Assembly (NCBI GenBank): GCA_032622095.1
Contig: CP136064.1
Location: 131,633,129 to 131,697,128, forward strand
Length of the DNA stretch: 64,000 nt
DNA from: Siphonodentalium dalli
Lineage: Eukaryota > Mollusca > Scaphopoda > Gadilida > Siphonodentaliidae
Reading direction: 5' to 3'
The position numbers were made by a program, and so were the translations under genes. Positions 11,599 through 21,669 of the stretch are shown here, one piece after another. How positions within the stretch are numbered: position 1 is the stretch's first letter; the number at the start of each line of letters is the position of its first letter. The notes under the pieces were generated by a model. The model was not told where the DNA came from and ran no database searches. It was given only the letters and a program-made list of their open reading frames with translations.

Positions 11599-11925
11599 TT
11601 TTCTGATAACAAAATAAACAAAACAATACAAAACAAAATTCACTCTAGTATGCATGTTAATTGAAAAAAAAAAAAAGAAAAAAAAAACAATTCCCAAAAC
11701 CTCACTCACATTATTCCTACTCGGTTCCACTCACACATGTATATTCATAGTAATCATTCATTATATCGACCAAGTAGGTACCCATACACACATATGAACC
11801 ACTTTTCGTACCATCGCCCTAACAACGCCTATATATTAAAAAACCCAGTCTGCACACAATAAACGTAACCTAAAAACAATCAAGTTAATTCGGCCATCTT
11901 CATCATATAATCTGTCACTACATCC

Positions 11926-11967
11926 AGGGGTGATAGGAAGACAGTCAGCCATGACTATATCACCCCT
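11926..11967 (+). promoter_or_regulatory. LINE 3'-UTR stem-loop, copy 2
   Basis: AGGGGTGATA (11926-11935) pairs perfectly with TATCACCCCT (11958-11967). GGAAGAC (11936-11942) is the 5' bulge, and AGTCA (11943-11947) pairs with TGACT (11952-11956) around a GCCA loop. The layout matches copies 1 and 3, but every stem base combination differs. An exact duplicate lies at 19669-19710 within the Helitron-captured copy. Confidence 0.8.
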
Positions 11968-12152
11968 AGCAATATACATGTATAGTCTATTAATATTATA
12001 TTTATTTGTAATTGTACTTTCCATGTATGTGTATTGTAAATAAAAATTATCCTAACGGAAGTGCCGTTTATTAACCCCTAAACTTCCCAGATTCAGCCAG
12101 AATTACAAAATTGTGCCCCCAATAAACAAACTCACAGCCCGGACCCCCTTAA

Positions 12153-13363
12153 GTCTTTCGACCCGGCAGCGCGCTAAAGCGGACACGACGTAATTTACGT
12201 TCATCCCGGCAGTCCGCTTTAGCGGGCAGAGCGCAATTGTCGGGAATAATACAATATTTCCAGAGATTTACAAATGATTTTATTGGTTAGCGACTTGTAT
12301 ATCCTTTGGGTGATATTCGGTATCAATACTAATTTATTGGAGCTCACGAATACCTAGCATGTACCCCATTAAGAGAATTTCCGGGCCTAAATATAGACAG
12401 CACCTGTATGACGTCACGATTACTATCTTGGGGTTTTCTAAAAATCGATGACGCAATATACTGCCGACAGGTGTGGTGTTTTGAGTCATATTTGATTTTG
12501 GTTTATTGTTTATTACAAACACATACCGATAAGATTATTGTTATTACGTTTATGAAATAAAGAAGATAATGTTGAACTTTCTAACAATGTTTTATTTGTG
12601 GTATCCGTCTAATGTCTTCTATTTTCGACGCAATATTACGGAAATCACCGTGCCGCTCAACGTCGTGACTTTAATAATAGCTGCACGTGTATATTATAAA
12701 CATGACATCGACATTCATAATCATTTTGGGAATCCGACCAGGACATTGGCAGTTGTTTTATTTCTAATGTTACTCATAATTCCTCAACTTACTGACAAAT
12801 AAATCTCTGTGTGTCCATAATTGCTAAATGTGGGAGTATATGTCTGTTTCGGTCAAATGGCATCTCGTATGCGTATTACCTAGGTTAGTACTGGTCTGCA
12901 CTTGCCTTTGATAAAGCAATTATGTTCAATGAACCGATTGGTAAAACATTTAAAACCATGCAGGGTGTCACCACAACAACGATTATACACCACACTTGCA
13001 AAGAATGACACATACATGTACAGTGTATATGTATTTGTGGAAAACATTGATATGCGAAGTGGATATCCCAGATACAGGTGATACGTGCCACTATAGCATA
13101 TATTGGGGCTCAATGCCCCTTCTCGGTTCTCACCTGCACACAGCCACACACCTGATATATCATTTAGATTTGAAACCACAACTGGTATATAACATAAATT
13201 GAAGGTCACTTGCTAACGATAATAAAACACGCAATTTGCCATACCGGACATCACTCTAAAGGTAGTGTTGCAGCAAAATATCAGGGACACATAATTTTAC
13301 TTAGGCAAGCTGATAATCCAGGGTTCTGGGACATCAATATCTGTATATTCAGGGATGAAAGAG
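12153..13363. mobile_element. 1.2-kb insertion of unknown class in the 508-bp repeat
   Basis: The repeat reads ...cccccttaa up to 12152 and continues gtcctcgtacttc from 13364, so these 1211 bp are an insertion. The ends are weakly inverted (TCTTTCgaCCC against TCTTTCatCCC read inward). An internal inverted repeat, GCTAAAGCGGAC (12171-12182) with GTCCGCTTTAGC (12212-12223), flanks an ACGTAA/TTACGT palindrome. The open frame at 12569-12802 has no recognised relative. The class is unassigned. Confidence 0.5.
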
Positions 13364-13632
13364 GTCCTCGTACTTCTAATAACTCCTTACATATGTGTTG
13401 CGGAACTACCCTCGACTACACTCACGAAGATACAAGGGGGAGTCGCCCACGAATGATTGGCAATTAACCCCCAAAATGCCGCCATTGCCGATTATGTTTG
13501 CCGATAACGACGCTGACAGCCCGGACCGCCCCTGCTGCGTCTAGGGGTGATTTTAGTGTCCATATCTGTGCGAGGGTGTTAATGAAACCCAAATACGAAC
13601 GGAGAGTGGTCAAGGTCAAACGGAAGTGTCGT
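13364..13632. repeat. Resumed, internally deleted unit of the 508-bp repeat
   Basis: It continues the unit interrupted at 12152 (gtcctcgtacttctaataac) and ends at 'cggaagtgtcgttt'. Between 'gacagcccggacc' and 'gcccctgctgcg' about 150 bp present in other units is absent. The right edge abuts Helitron-type sequence at 13633. Confidence 0.75.
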
Positions 13633-14190
13633 TTATTGCAATGGACGTGGCTAAACGACTGACCCCATGCGTCCGAAATACGGATGCGCGACGAAATGCA
13701 ATTATCTCGATTAAAAAGGCAGAATTGATCTAAGCAGCGTTTGTTTACAATTCAACGCAACGCTATCGCTCGAAATATTATGCAGAGAGATTTCACGACG
13801 GGATTAATTGACTGTCCGCTCTTTTCGGGGAGACGGGTACCATGAATTAACTCATTGAAAAACAAACAATGCGTTGTCTGTCGTTCCTAGGAAGGGGGGG
13901 GTTTCATCGGGTCAATTCGGGGACTAATCTAGGAACGGGGATGTTTAGGACGGGCACCATGAATTATCTCATTGAAAAACAAACAATGCGTTGTCTGTCG
14001 TTCCTAGGAAGGAGGGATTTCATCGGGTCAATTTTTTCCGCCAATAACAAAAAATTCATTTAAAAAATTAATTAAAACAATTTAAAATTAAAAACATTTA
14101 AAAATAATTAATTAAATTTAAAAAAACCATTAAATTAATATTAAAAAATTCAAAAAAAAAAATAAATAAAAACAAAATATTTAAAACAAG
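13633..14190 (+). mobile_element. Fragment of a type B Helitron body
   Basis: It matches the body of units at 18427-18800 and 43373-43860, from 'attgcaatggacgtggct' through 'gcagaattgatc' to the AT-rich module. The segment 'cgttgtctgtcgttcctagg' occurs twice (about 13872 and 13989). Both Helitron termini (ATATATTTTG start, CTAG end) are missing. It may be a decayed element or an internal piece left by recombination. Confidence 0.7.
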
Positions 14191-14538
14191 AAATTCAATT
14201 AATTGAGGAAAAACACCCACCGTCCTGAGTGGTATTGATAAGCTATTGGGGGGGGGGGTCTACCACTTCGCATGCAAAATAACACGAATGACACCAACAG
14301 CTTGGATGTGAGAATAATCCACCATATATGGTAGATATTCAACCAGACTGTGCTTAAGTTTCTCAATTGGTGACTGATGTACATATACAGTACACACAAA
14401 TAGTAATAACAATTAACGTTGTGATTTTGAAATTAACCATGCTAGAATATTGACGGTAAGGTGGTATTAACTACTACGAGCATAATAATAGTACTATTCT
14501 TTTATAATATATGTGGGCATGATGTATGGAAATATTAA
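14191..14538. other. Unassigned AT-rich DNA with a short poly-G tract
   Basis: It contains nine or more G near 14249-14258. Nothing else is identified. Confidence 0.4.
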
Positions 14539-15008
14539 AGGTACTCAATCCGATAAAACTCATCTCAATTACTATTTCAATGGCTTCGGGGGTCAAAAAT
14601 ATTTGATTCGAGTCGAGGAAGTCACCCATCAAAGCTCAGATTTGTTAGATATCGATTTTAGAAATCTATTATTTTTCATTATCGGGAATTCTTTCTGGCC
14701 CAGAAGACATTCAAAATTGCGTACCCTGATTATAGAGTTATCCATCCTTGTCTGTTTGAATAGAGTTTTGGCGTAAAATCTCGAGCAGGTTACCAAATTG
14801 ACGGCAGTTATTAGTACTCATCTCGAGCAATTAACAAATTTCAAAAATCAATATCTAATAACTCTGAGCTTTGTTTGATGGTTTCCTCGACTCGAATCAA
14901 ATATTTTTTACCCCCAAAGCCAAAGAAATAGTAATATAGGACCCTCTGATCGGATTGTTGTTGTTGGAATCTGTTGAGATGGGGACCCTCTTTTCGGATT
15001 GAGTACCT
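14539..15008. mobile_element. TTAA-flanked MITE with long inverted repeats
   Basis: TTAA lies on both sides (14535-14538 and 15009-15012). The termini AGGTACTCAATCCGA are inverted, and similarity between the arms continues with a few indels for over 100 bp (TATTTGATTCGAGTCGAGGA, AAGCTCAGA, GATATTGATTTT). TTAA duplications are typical of piggyBac and Kolobok transposons. Which of these mobilised it is not decidable here. A partial copy lies at 52023-52160. The open frame at 14513-14776 arises from the left arm and is not a gene. Confidence 0.8.
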
Positions 15009-15069
15009 TTAAAGGACAAACCAATAGTTACAATACAATTATAACTGTTGTTTTTTTAATTAAGAGCAA

Positions 15070-15520
15070 GAAGAGCTAATTGTGCTTAAGCACAATAAGG
15101 GATATTCCTTATTGCGCTTATAAGCTCAATAATGGAATCTCTATTGTGCTTAAGCGCAATAAGGGAATATTTAATTGCGCTTAAGCGCAATGAAGAATAT
15201 TCAAATTTCGCTGATAAAGCCTAATAATGAATATCTTATTAAAGAATAATATATTATATATAGTACATAAACTCCTTATAATACAGATGGTGTAGTCCAT
15301 CTCCATTCTCCATGGCACAATGGGTGGAACAAATATAGGATTATTCTACTATTTGCAGAAGGGTGATCTAATGAGAGATATATTAATTGTGTTTAAGTGG
15401 AATGGGAAGTAACTGCGGTTAAGCATAATAAGGAAATTAAGGAATGTCTTATTGCATTCTCATTGGGCTTAAGCGCAATTAGAGATTCCTTAAGTTATTG
15501 CGGTTAATCAAAATTGTCTA
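15070..15520. repeat. Array of degenerate ATTGCGCTTAAGCGCAAT palindromes
   Basis: At least seven versions of the palindrome are spread over 450 bp. Examples are TTGTGCTTAAGCACAA (about 15078), TTGTGCTTAAGCGCAA (about 15142), ATTGCGCTTAAGCGCAAT (about 15173) and GGGCTTAAGCGCAAT (about 15465). They are separated by 'aaggaatattc'-like spacers. Several keep dyad symmetry despite base changes. Confidence 0.75.
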
Positions 15521-15887
15521 TTAAATGTCAATTTTGATTCCCATAGAGATCATCAATGATGTCTATGCGCAAGGGCGACGTGCCAATCTTCTCTATTGGG
15601 ATTCCAATTGTTGGCTCATTAAATATGCACATATGCTTAAGATACAGTCGCGCATGAAGCGCGCTCCCGTAAGTCGGGTTTTGGATCCCAGTTAATGAAA
15701 ATATTATTGAAATAATCGGTTTTCCCCAATAAACAACCATATATTCAATATACATGTTTTGGAGCAGAATTAGGCTGTCCATATTGGACGCCATCATGGA
15801 ATTTATTTTTTTTGGTTTAATTTTCACACATATTTATTAGTTATGTGGATGAAGTTCTAATTAAACCTCACATCCTTATATTGGTTA
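15521..15887. other. Unassigned DNA
   Basis: Nothing is recognised. The minus-strand open frame at 15528-15827 has no domain or repeat identity. Confidence 0.4.
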
Positions 15888-16016
15888 CAGTAATGCCCAA
15901 AGTAATTGACCACTTAACCACATCAGAATTATTGGTAATTTTTCAGTATTTAAAATCCTGACAAATTACCCATTATTATGCTGTGGTTAAGTGGTCAATT
16001 ACTTTGTACATTACTG
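15888..16016. mobile_element. 129-bp TA-flanked MITE, copy 1
   Basis: TA duplications lie at 15886-15887 and 16017-16018. Inverted termini of about 60 bp begin CAGTAATGCCCAAAGTAATT and leave almost no loop, so the whole element is a hairpin. TA target sites and CAGT termini fit the Tc1/mariner group (inference). It has no coding capacity. Confidence 0.8.
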
Positions 16017-16062
16017 TATGAGGATTGAGTTATCATTACACCTCAAATCCTTATATTGGTTA

Positions 16063-16191
16063 CAGTAATGCCCAAAGTAATTGACCACTTAACCACAGCA
16101 GAATTATGGGTATTTTTTCAGCATTTAAAATCCTGACAAATTACCAATAATTATGCTGTGGTTAAGTGGTCAATTACTTTGGACATTACTG
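16063..16191. mobile_element. 129-bp TA-flanked MITE, copy 2
   Basis: It has the same length and orientation as the copy 175 bp upstream. The flanking 'cctcacatccttatattggt' is also duplicated (cctcaaatccttatattggt). The pair therefore arose by tandem duplication of MITE plus flank rather than by two independent insertions. Confidence 0.8.
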
Positions 16192-16844
16192 TATGAGGAT
16201 GGAGTTAAACCTCACATGAGTGTGTTGGGGATTTGGACCTTGACTTGGGACCTTTTGTTTTTAACGCGACAAATGCGCATACACCTTATACACAAATTTC
16301 TTATGTAACCAGAGTTTTTCTTGGATAAGATGAGTTTGAAGCCTGCTTACATTTCAAAATGTCGTCAGTTTTATATTGTCTGCAGCGGAAATTATCTATC
16401 TCTATAGATAGCACCAGGATTATATAGAAAGGAATAGTAATTGATATACGTATACGGTATACTATAGTAATACCATACACAAATAAGTACAAGTATCACA
16501 TGATAAAATATTACGTAACGTGACTATACCGATGAAAGAAATAAATAAATTGGACCGGGATTAGAGGTTGGGTTGGTTATATGTTGATAATTGGATATGG
16601 AATTCATACCGATGAAACGATACAAATTAGTGGAGTGATAAAGACCAATGTTGACATTTAGTCAGGCTACGCGGGAGAAAATAGGGGTTGATACGATAGA
16701 CCGAAATAAATTTGTCGGGTGATAATGACCAATGTTGACCTATAAAGTAACGCGACTGTACTGTCGGATAATTATCACGTGTAACCGGTCAAATATGAAC
16801 TCTAGTGACCAATTTAGAACAGCTCAGAAAACATTGGCAGGGCC
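16192..16844. other. Unassigned DNA
   Basis: No gene is seen. Short direct echoes ('ataccgatgaaa' near 16527 and 16606; 'gaccaatgttgac' near 16644 and 16727) suggest an old local duplication. Confidence 0.4.
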
Positions 16845-17395
16845 CTAAAATTTATTTAACACCGCATTTGCCATTAAAATCGATTTATATCGATAAAACT
16901 GTCATTTTTCAAAATTTTAAGCTGAGACTTGGGAGTGTGTGGGTGGGATACCTACATATTCCTAAAATGACAGAGTACAGCACGTAATTATGTTTTAGAT
17001 GGAAGAAATGAATTTTTTTCAATGACAAAAATTTAACATGGAATTTACCATTAACATCGATTTATGTCGATAAAACTGTCTTTTTTCAAACCTTTAGGCT
17101 GAGACTTGGTGCATGTGCGTGGGATACATATATGTTCCTAAAATGACAGAGTCCATCGCGTAATTATGTTTTAGATGGAAGAAATTGAATTTTTTTCGAT
17201 GATAAATTTTAACATGGAATTGTCCAATTCAAATCTATTTATGTCGATAAAACTGTTATTTTTCAAAAATTTAAGCTGAGACTAGGTGTTTCTGCGTGGA
17301 ATACCTATATATTCCGAAAACGGCAGGGTTAAGCACGTAATTATCTTTTAGGTGGAAGAAATTGATTTGTTTCGATGATAAAAATCCAGCGTAAA
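16845..17395. repeat. Three-copy tandem repeat, period 177 bp
   Basis: The marker 'cgatttatatcgataaaact' occurs at 16881, 17058 and 17235, giving two steps of 177 bp. Other shared marks are 'aagctgagacttgg', 'cctaaaatgacagag' and 'cacgtaattatgttttag'. Copies differ by many substitutions, so the array is old. The third copy ends near 17395. Confidence 0.85.
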
Positions 17396-18057
17396 ATAAT
17401 CGCCAATGGAGGCTTCGCTTCGCATGGTTGGCAATTATCACGATACACAGGGAACACTTTGACGTTCGTACTCATATTTCACCAATTTTTGTACCTGGCT
17501 TTCCAATCCTAAGTTTCAAGGGGAAATGTCTAATTTTACTCTATTTGTCGTTATATACATATTATACATATTTATCACACCATTTATTATTCATTTTCAT
17601 AAAAATAAAATAAAAAAGCCGAAGATGACATGTTTAAACTGTTTGAAGCACGAATTTGGCGATAACTTATCAGAGTACGTTATACTTGTGATAGTTACGT
17701 TACGCACACGTGTTCCAATATCCTATTGCGATAATCGCTTAACCCTTCAGTTTTCAACGGCATTTCAATTGGTTGAAATTAAAATTTCTCAAGTTCCAGC
17801 TCAACACGAATCTAGTGACCTAATTGGTAGAAATACTTTAGCAGTAATTCTTAGTTTTATAAGTCATAACTCTAATTTTATTGACGATACGAGCTCAACA
17901 TCATAATATGTCACTGTTTATGGCGGTGTTATCCAAACGTGTGCTTTGATAATGGTTATAATTTTATTTTGCGATCAAACGTCAGTGCAGCCAAGCAGAA
18001 ACGCATAGGCACTAGTTCAATTCAGCAGAAACGCATAAGTCCTACGATTATAGTACA
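17396..18057. other. Unassigned DNA with a 126-codon open frame
   Basis: The frame at 17526-17906 (+) has a hydrophobic N-terminal stretch and a CLNC pair near residue 36. It resembles no family that I know, and its codon use is indistinguishable from the surrounding AT-rich sequence. I do not call it a gene. Confidence 0.35.
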
Positions 18058-18091
18058 CCCACTGAACGCGCTTCGCGCGTTGGTCAGTGGG
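18058..18091. repeat. Strong GC-rich hairpin
   Basis: CCCACTGA (18058-18065) pairs with TCAGTGGG (18084-18091), and ACGCGC (18066-18071) pairs with GCGCGT (18075-18080) around TTC, with a TGG bulge. It sits just before the Helitron terminus at 18145. It may mark the end of another repeat captured by or fused to that element. Confidence 0.75.
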
Positions 18092-18145
18092 TGAAAAAAT
18101 GTCATGTTTCTGACCAACCACGCCAGTGGCGGGCTAACCTGCTAG
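18092..18145 (+). mobile_element. 3' terminus of a type B Helitron, 5' part unresolved
   Basis: 'atgtcatgtttctgac' is followed by the hairpin CGCC-AGT-GGCG, 'ggctaacctg' and CTAG at 18142-18145. The next element's TCTA follows immediately. This is the same terminus as in the full type B units, but no matching body lies directly upstream. Confidence 0.7.
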
Positions 18146-21100
18146 TCTATATATATATTGAGACTTCCGTATATATATATGTATATATGTGTGTATATAT
18201 ATATATGTGGGTACTTCATAGAATCGAAAACGCGTGTACAGATTGAGCTCAAATTTAGTATATAAGTGTAAAATCCCACGGACACCGTCGTGTTCGCGTT
18301 TTGGAGAAGGTCACAGAACATCTTCTCCCTTCCCAATCATCAAAATCACCGCAAACGCCACTTCGGGGGTTAAGGCATCGACGATCTTTATATTGACCAT
18401 ATTCGGAGGTGTTAAGGATTAACGCTCTTTATTGCAATGGACGTGGCTAAACGACTGACCCCATGCGTCCGAAATACGGATGCGCGACGAAATGCAATTA
18501 TCTCGATTAAAAAGGCAGAATTGATATAAGCAGCGTTTGTTTACAATTCAACGCAACGCTATCGCTCGAAATATTATGCAGAGAGATTTCACGACGGGAT
18601 TAATTGACAGTCCGCTCTTTTCGGGGAGACGGGTACCATGAATTAACTCATTGAAAAACAAACAATGCGTTGTCTGTCGTTCCTAGGAAGGGGGGATTTC
18701 CTCGGGTCAATTTTTCCGCCAGAAACAAAAAATTAATTTAAAATTAATTAAAACAATTAAAAATTTATTAATAAAAAAACAACATTAAATTAATATTAAA
18801 AAATAAAAAATTTATTGCATTAATAAAGTTAAACATTTTCTCCCGAGCAAGGCTCTCAAAACATTATACTTCGCCCTAATTCAAAGCCACTTAGTTTATG
18901 GCATCCAAATATGGGGACATGTATCGGCAGTGAAGAAACTATATTTATTACAAAAAACGAGCCATCAGAATTATATGTAACAAAAAATATAGAAGTCACA
19001 CCGATCCTCTTTTCAAACAAGAAAACATTTTAAAAATAGATGATTTACATAAATTACATGCATCCATTTTCATGCATGATTGGTACTACGATCGCTTACC
19101 GGTGTCTTTTTCTGGTATGTATGACAAGAGAGCAGAACAAAATAGACGACAACCTAATCCTATAGTACAAAAAAATTCAGGACCATTTCTAAAGTTCTCC
19201 CATACCATTCATTCCCCTTTATGTGGAATTCCCTAGAAATTAAATATACCTCTAAACAATCAAGACATGTGTTCCGAAAACGTTTGAAAACGGATAACAT
19301 TACTACCTATTCAGCGAAGATGCCCTGGTTGCACAAACGATACATAATTTTCTGATAACAAAATAAACAAAACAATACAAAACAAAATTCACTCTAGTAT
19401 GCATGTTAATTGAAAAAAAAAAGAAGAAAAAAAAAAACAATTCCCAAAACCTCACTCACATTATTCCTACTCGGTTCCACTCACACATGTATATTCATAG
19501 TAATCATTCATTATATCGACCAAGTAGGTACCCATACATACATATGAACCACTTTTCGTACCATCGCCCTAACAACGCCTATATATTAAAAAACCCAGTC
19601 TGCACACAATAAACGTAACCTAAAAACAATCAAGTTAATTCGGCCATCTTCATCATATAATCTGTCACTACATCCAGGGGTGATAGGAAGACAGTCAGCC
19701 ATGACTATATCACCCCTAGCAATATACATGTATAGTCTATTAATATTATATTTATTTGTAATTGTACTTTCCATGTATGTGTATTGTAAATAAAAATTAT
19801 CCTAACGGAAGTGCCGTTTATTAACCCCTAAACTTCCCAGATTCAGCCAGAATTACAAAATTGTGCCCCCAATAAACAAACTCACAGCCCGGACCCCCTT
19901 AAGTCTTTCAACCCGGCAGCGCGCTAAAGCGGACACGACGTAATTTACGTTCATCCCGGCAGTCCGCTTTAGCGGGCAGAGCGCAATTGTCGGGAATAAT
20001 ACAATATTTCCAGAGATTTACAAATGATTTTATTGGTTAGCGACTTGTATATCCTTTGGGTGATATTCGGTATCAATACTAATTTATTGGAGCTCACGAA
20101 TACCTAGCATGTACCCCATTAAGAGAATTTCCGGGCCTAAATATAGACAGCACCTGTATGACGTCACGATTACTATCTTGGGGTTTTTCTAAAAATCGAT
20201 GACGCAATATACTGCCGACAGGTGTGGTGTTTTGAGTCATATTTGATTTTGGTTTATTGTTTGTCACAAACACATACCGATAAGATTATTGTTATTACGT
20301 TTATGAAATAAAGAAGATAATGTTGAACTTTCTAACAATGTTTTATTTGTGGTATCCGTCTAATGTCTTCTATTTTCGACGCAATATTACGGAAATCACC
20401 GTGCCGCTCAACGTCGTGACTTTAATAATAGCTGCACGTGTATATTATAAACATGACATCGACATTCATATTCATTTTGGGAATCCGACCAGGACATTGG
20501 CAGTTGTTTTATTTCTAATGTTACTCATAATTCCTCAACTTACTGACAAGTAAATCTCTGTGTGTCCATAATTGCTAAATGTGGGAGTATATGTCTGTTT
20601 CGGTCAAATGGCATCTCGTATGCGTATTACCTAGGTTAGTACTGGTCTGCACTTGCCTTTGATAAAGCAATTATGTTCAATGAACCGATTGGTAAAACAT
20701 TTAAAACCATGCAGGGTGTCACCACAACAACGATTATACACCACACTTGCAAAGAATGACACATACATGTAGAGTGTATTTGTATTTGTGGAAAACATTG
20801 ATCCGAAATACGGATGCTGGACGAAATGCAATTATCTCGATTAAAAAGGCAGAATTGATCTAAGAAGCGTTTGTTTACAATTCAACGCAACCTTATCGCT
20901 CGAAATATTATGCAGAGATATTTCACGACGGGATTAATTGACTGTCCGCTCTTTTCGGGGACTACGGGGAAGTTTAGGACGGGTACCATGAATTAACTCA
21001 TTGAAAAACAAAGAATGCGTTGTCTGTCGTTCCTAGGAAGGGGGGATTTCATCGGGTCAATTAGAATAAAAATTAAATAAATAGGTCACTTAGAATAAAA

Positions 21101-21281
21101 ATAAAATAAATATAACAAAATTCAAAAAAACATAAATTAAATTTTAAAAACATTAAATTAATATTAAAAAATTCAAAAAAAAAATATATTAAAAAAAATA
21201 TATATATATAAATAATAAAAAAATAATAAAAAAAATGTCATGTTTCTGACGAACCACGCCAGTGGCGGGCTAACCTGCTAG
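18146..21281 (+). mobile_element. Type B Helitron unit carrying a 2-kb captured passenger
   Basis: It starts TCTATATATATATTGAGACT directly after the previous CTAG and ends CTAG at 21278-21281, preceded by the CGCC/GGCG hairpin. Helitron body runs from 18146 to about 18808. About 18809-20802 is a >99%-identical copy of 11040-13051 (LINE 3' half plus flank). Helitron body then resumes at 'tccgaaatacggatgctgg' (about 20803) and runs through the AT-rich module to the terminus. It encodes no transposase. Capture of chromosomal DNA is a known Helitron behaviour, and here both donor and captured copy are visible. Confidence 0.8.
18809..20802 (+). pseudogene. Captured copy of LINE 3' half and adjacent DNA
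   Basis: It begins in 'tttattgcattaataaag' within the LINE C-terminal coding region and ends in 'gtggaaaacattgat'. Compared by eye with 11040-13051 it has about a dozen substitutions, an 18-bp deletion in the sequence encoding the CKNRR tail (after 'attcagcga') and small A-run changes. It includes a second copy of the LINE stem-loop (19669-19710). The open frames at 19586-19774 and 20320-20553 are duplicates of meaningless frames in the donor. Confidence 0.85.
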
Positions 21282-21669
21282 TCTATCTCATATATATTTT
21301 GAAGACCTCTGTCTGTCTGTTTGTCTGTTTGTTTGTCTGTCATTGATACAAATCTACGATTCTCGACCGATCGGGACGAAACATGGTACTTGTGTGTAGT
21401 TTGACCAGGCGGTCGACGTTGTCGTATTGGCGAGCCCGTGCGGCGCCCGCTTCGCGCATGCGCAGACGAGATCTCGGAAACGGGTGGAGCTATCGACTTG
21501 AAATTTGGTATGTGAATGTATCTTGCCCCGGATACGAAGTTTATCGGGTCGCCGAGCCCGTGCGACGCCAGCTTCGCGCATGCGCAGACGAGATCTCGGA
21601 AACGGGTGGAGCTATCGACTTGAAATTTGGTTTTTGAATAGCCCGGACAACGTCGGGCTCATCGGCTAG
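21282..21669 (+). mobile_element. Type A Helitron unit 1
   Basis: It starts TCTATCTCATATATATTTTG, followed by a (CTGT/TTGT)n tract and 'ctcgaccgatcgggacgaa'. Two copies of a 122-bp internal repeat follow, then the stem GCCCG-GACAACGT-CGGGC, 'tcatcgg' and CTAG. The internal repeats carry GCGCATGCGC. Minus-strand open frames beginning MREAGVARARR are an effect of the repeat. Confidence 0.75.

Larger units (their letters stand above)
9280..12056 (+). mobile_element. 5'-truncated LINE, plus strand, broken
   Basis: The element begins directly after 'gtggtcaaggtc' of the 508-bp repeat and ends in 'attatccta', after which the repeat resumes (acggaag). It holds the pre-RT region, reverse transcriptase, C-terminal region, a ~450-bp 3' UTR with stem-loop, and an ATCCT-type tail like the minus-strand copy. 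The endonuclease domain is absent. Only 19 bp of host repeat separates it from the opposite-strand LINE. The RT motifs suggest the Jockey/CR1-like group, but the clade is not resolved. Confidence 0.9.

Noticed and set aside
8298-12056. A single LINE rearranged by twin priming (5' inversion)
   Set aside because: Both halves have their own complete 3' end with stem-loop and tail, the stem sequences differ, and each carries its own C-terminal coding region. They are two separate insertions.
18058-18091. Rho-independent terminator
   Set aside because: There is no bacterial gene context. A hairpin near a Helitron end is the more likely explanation.
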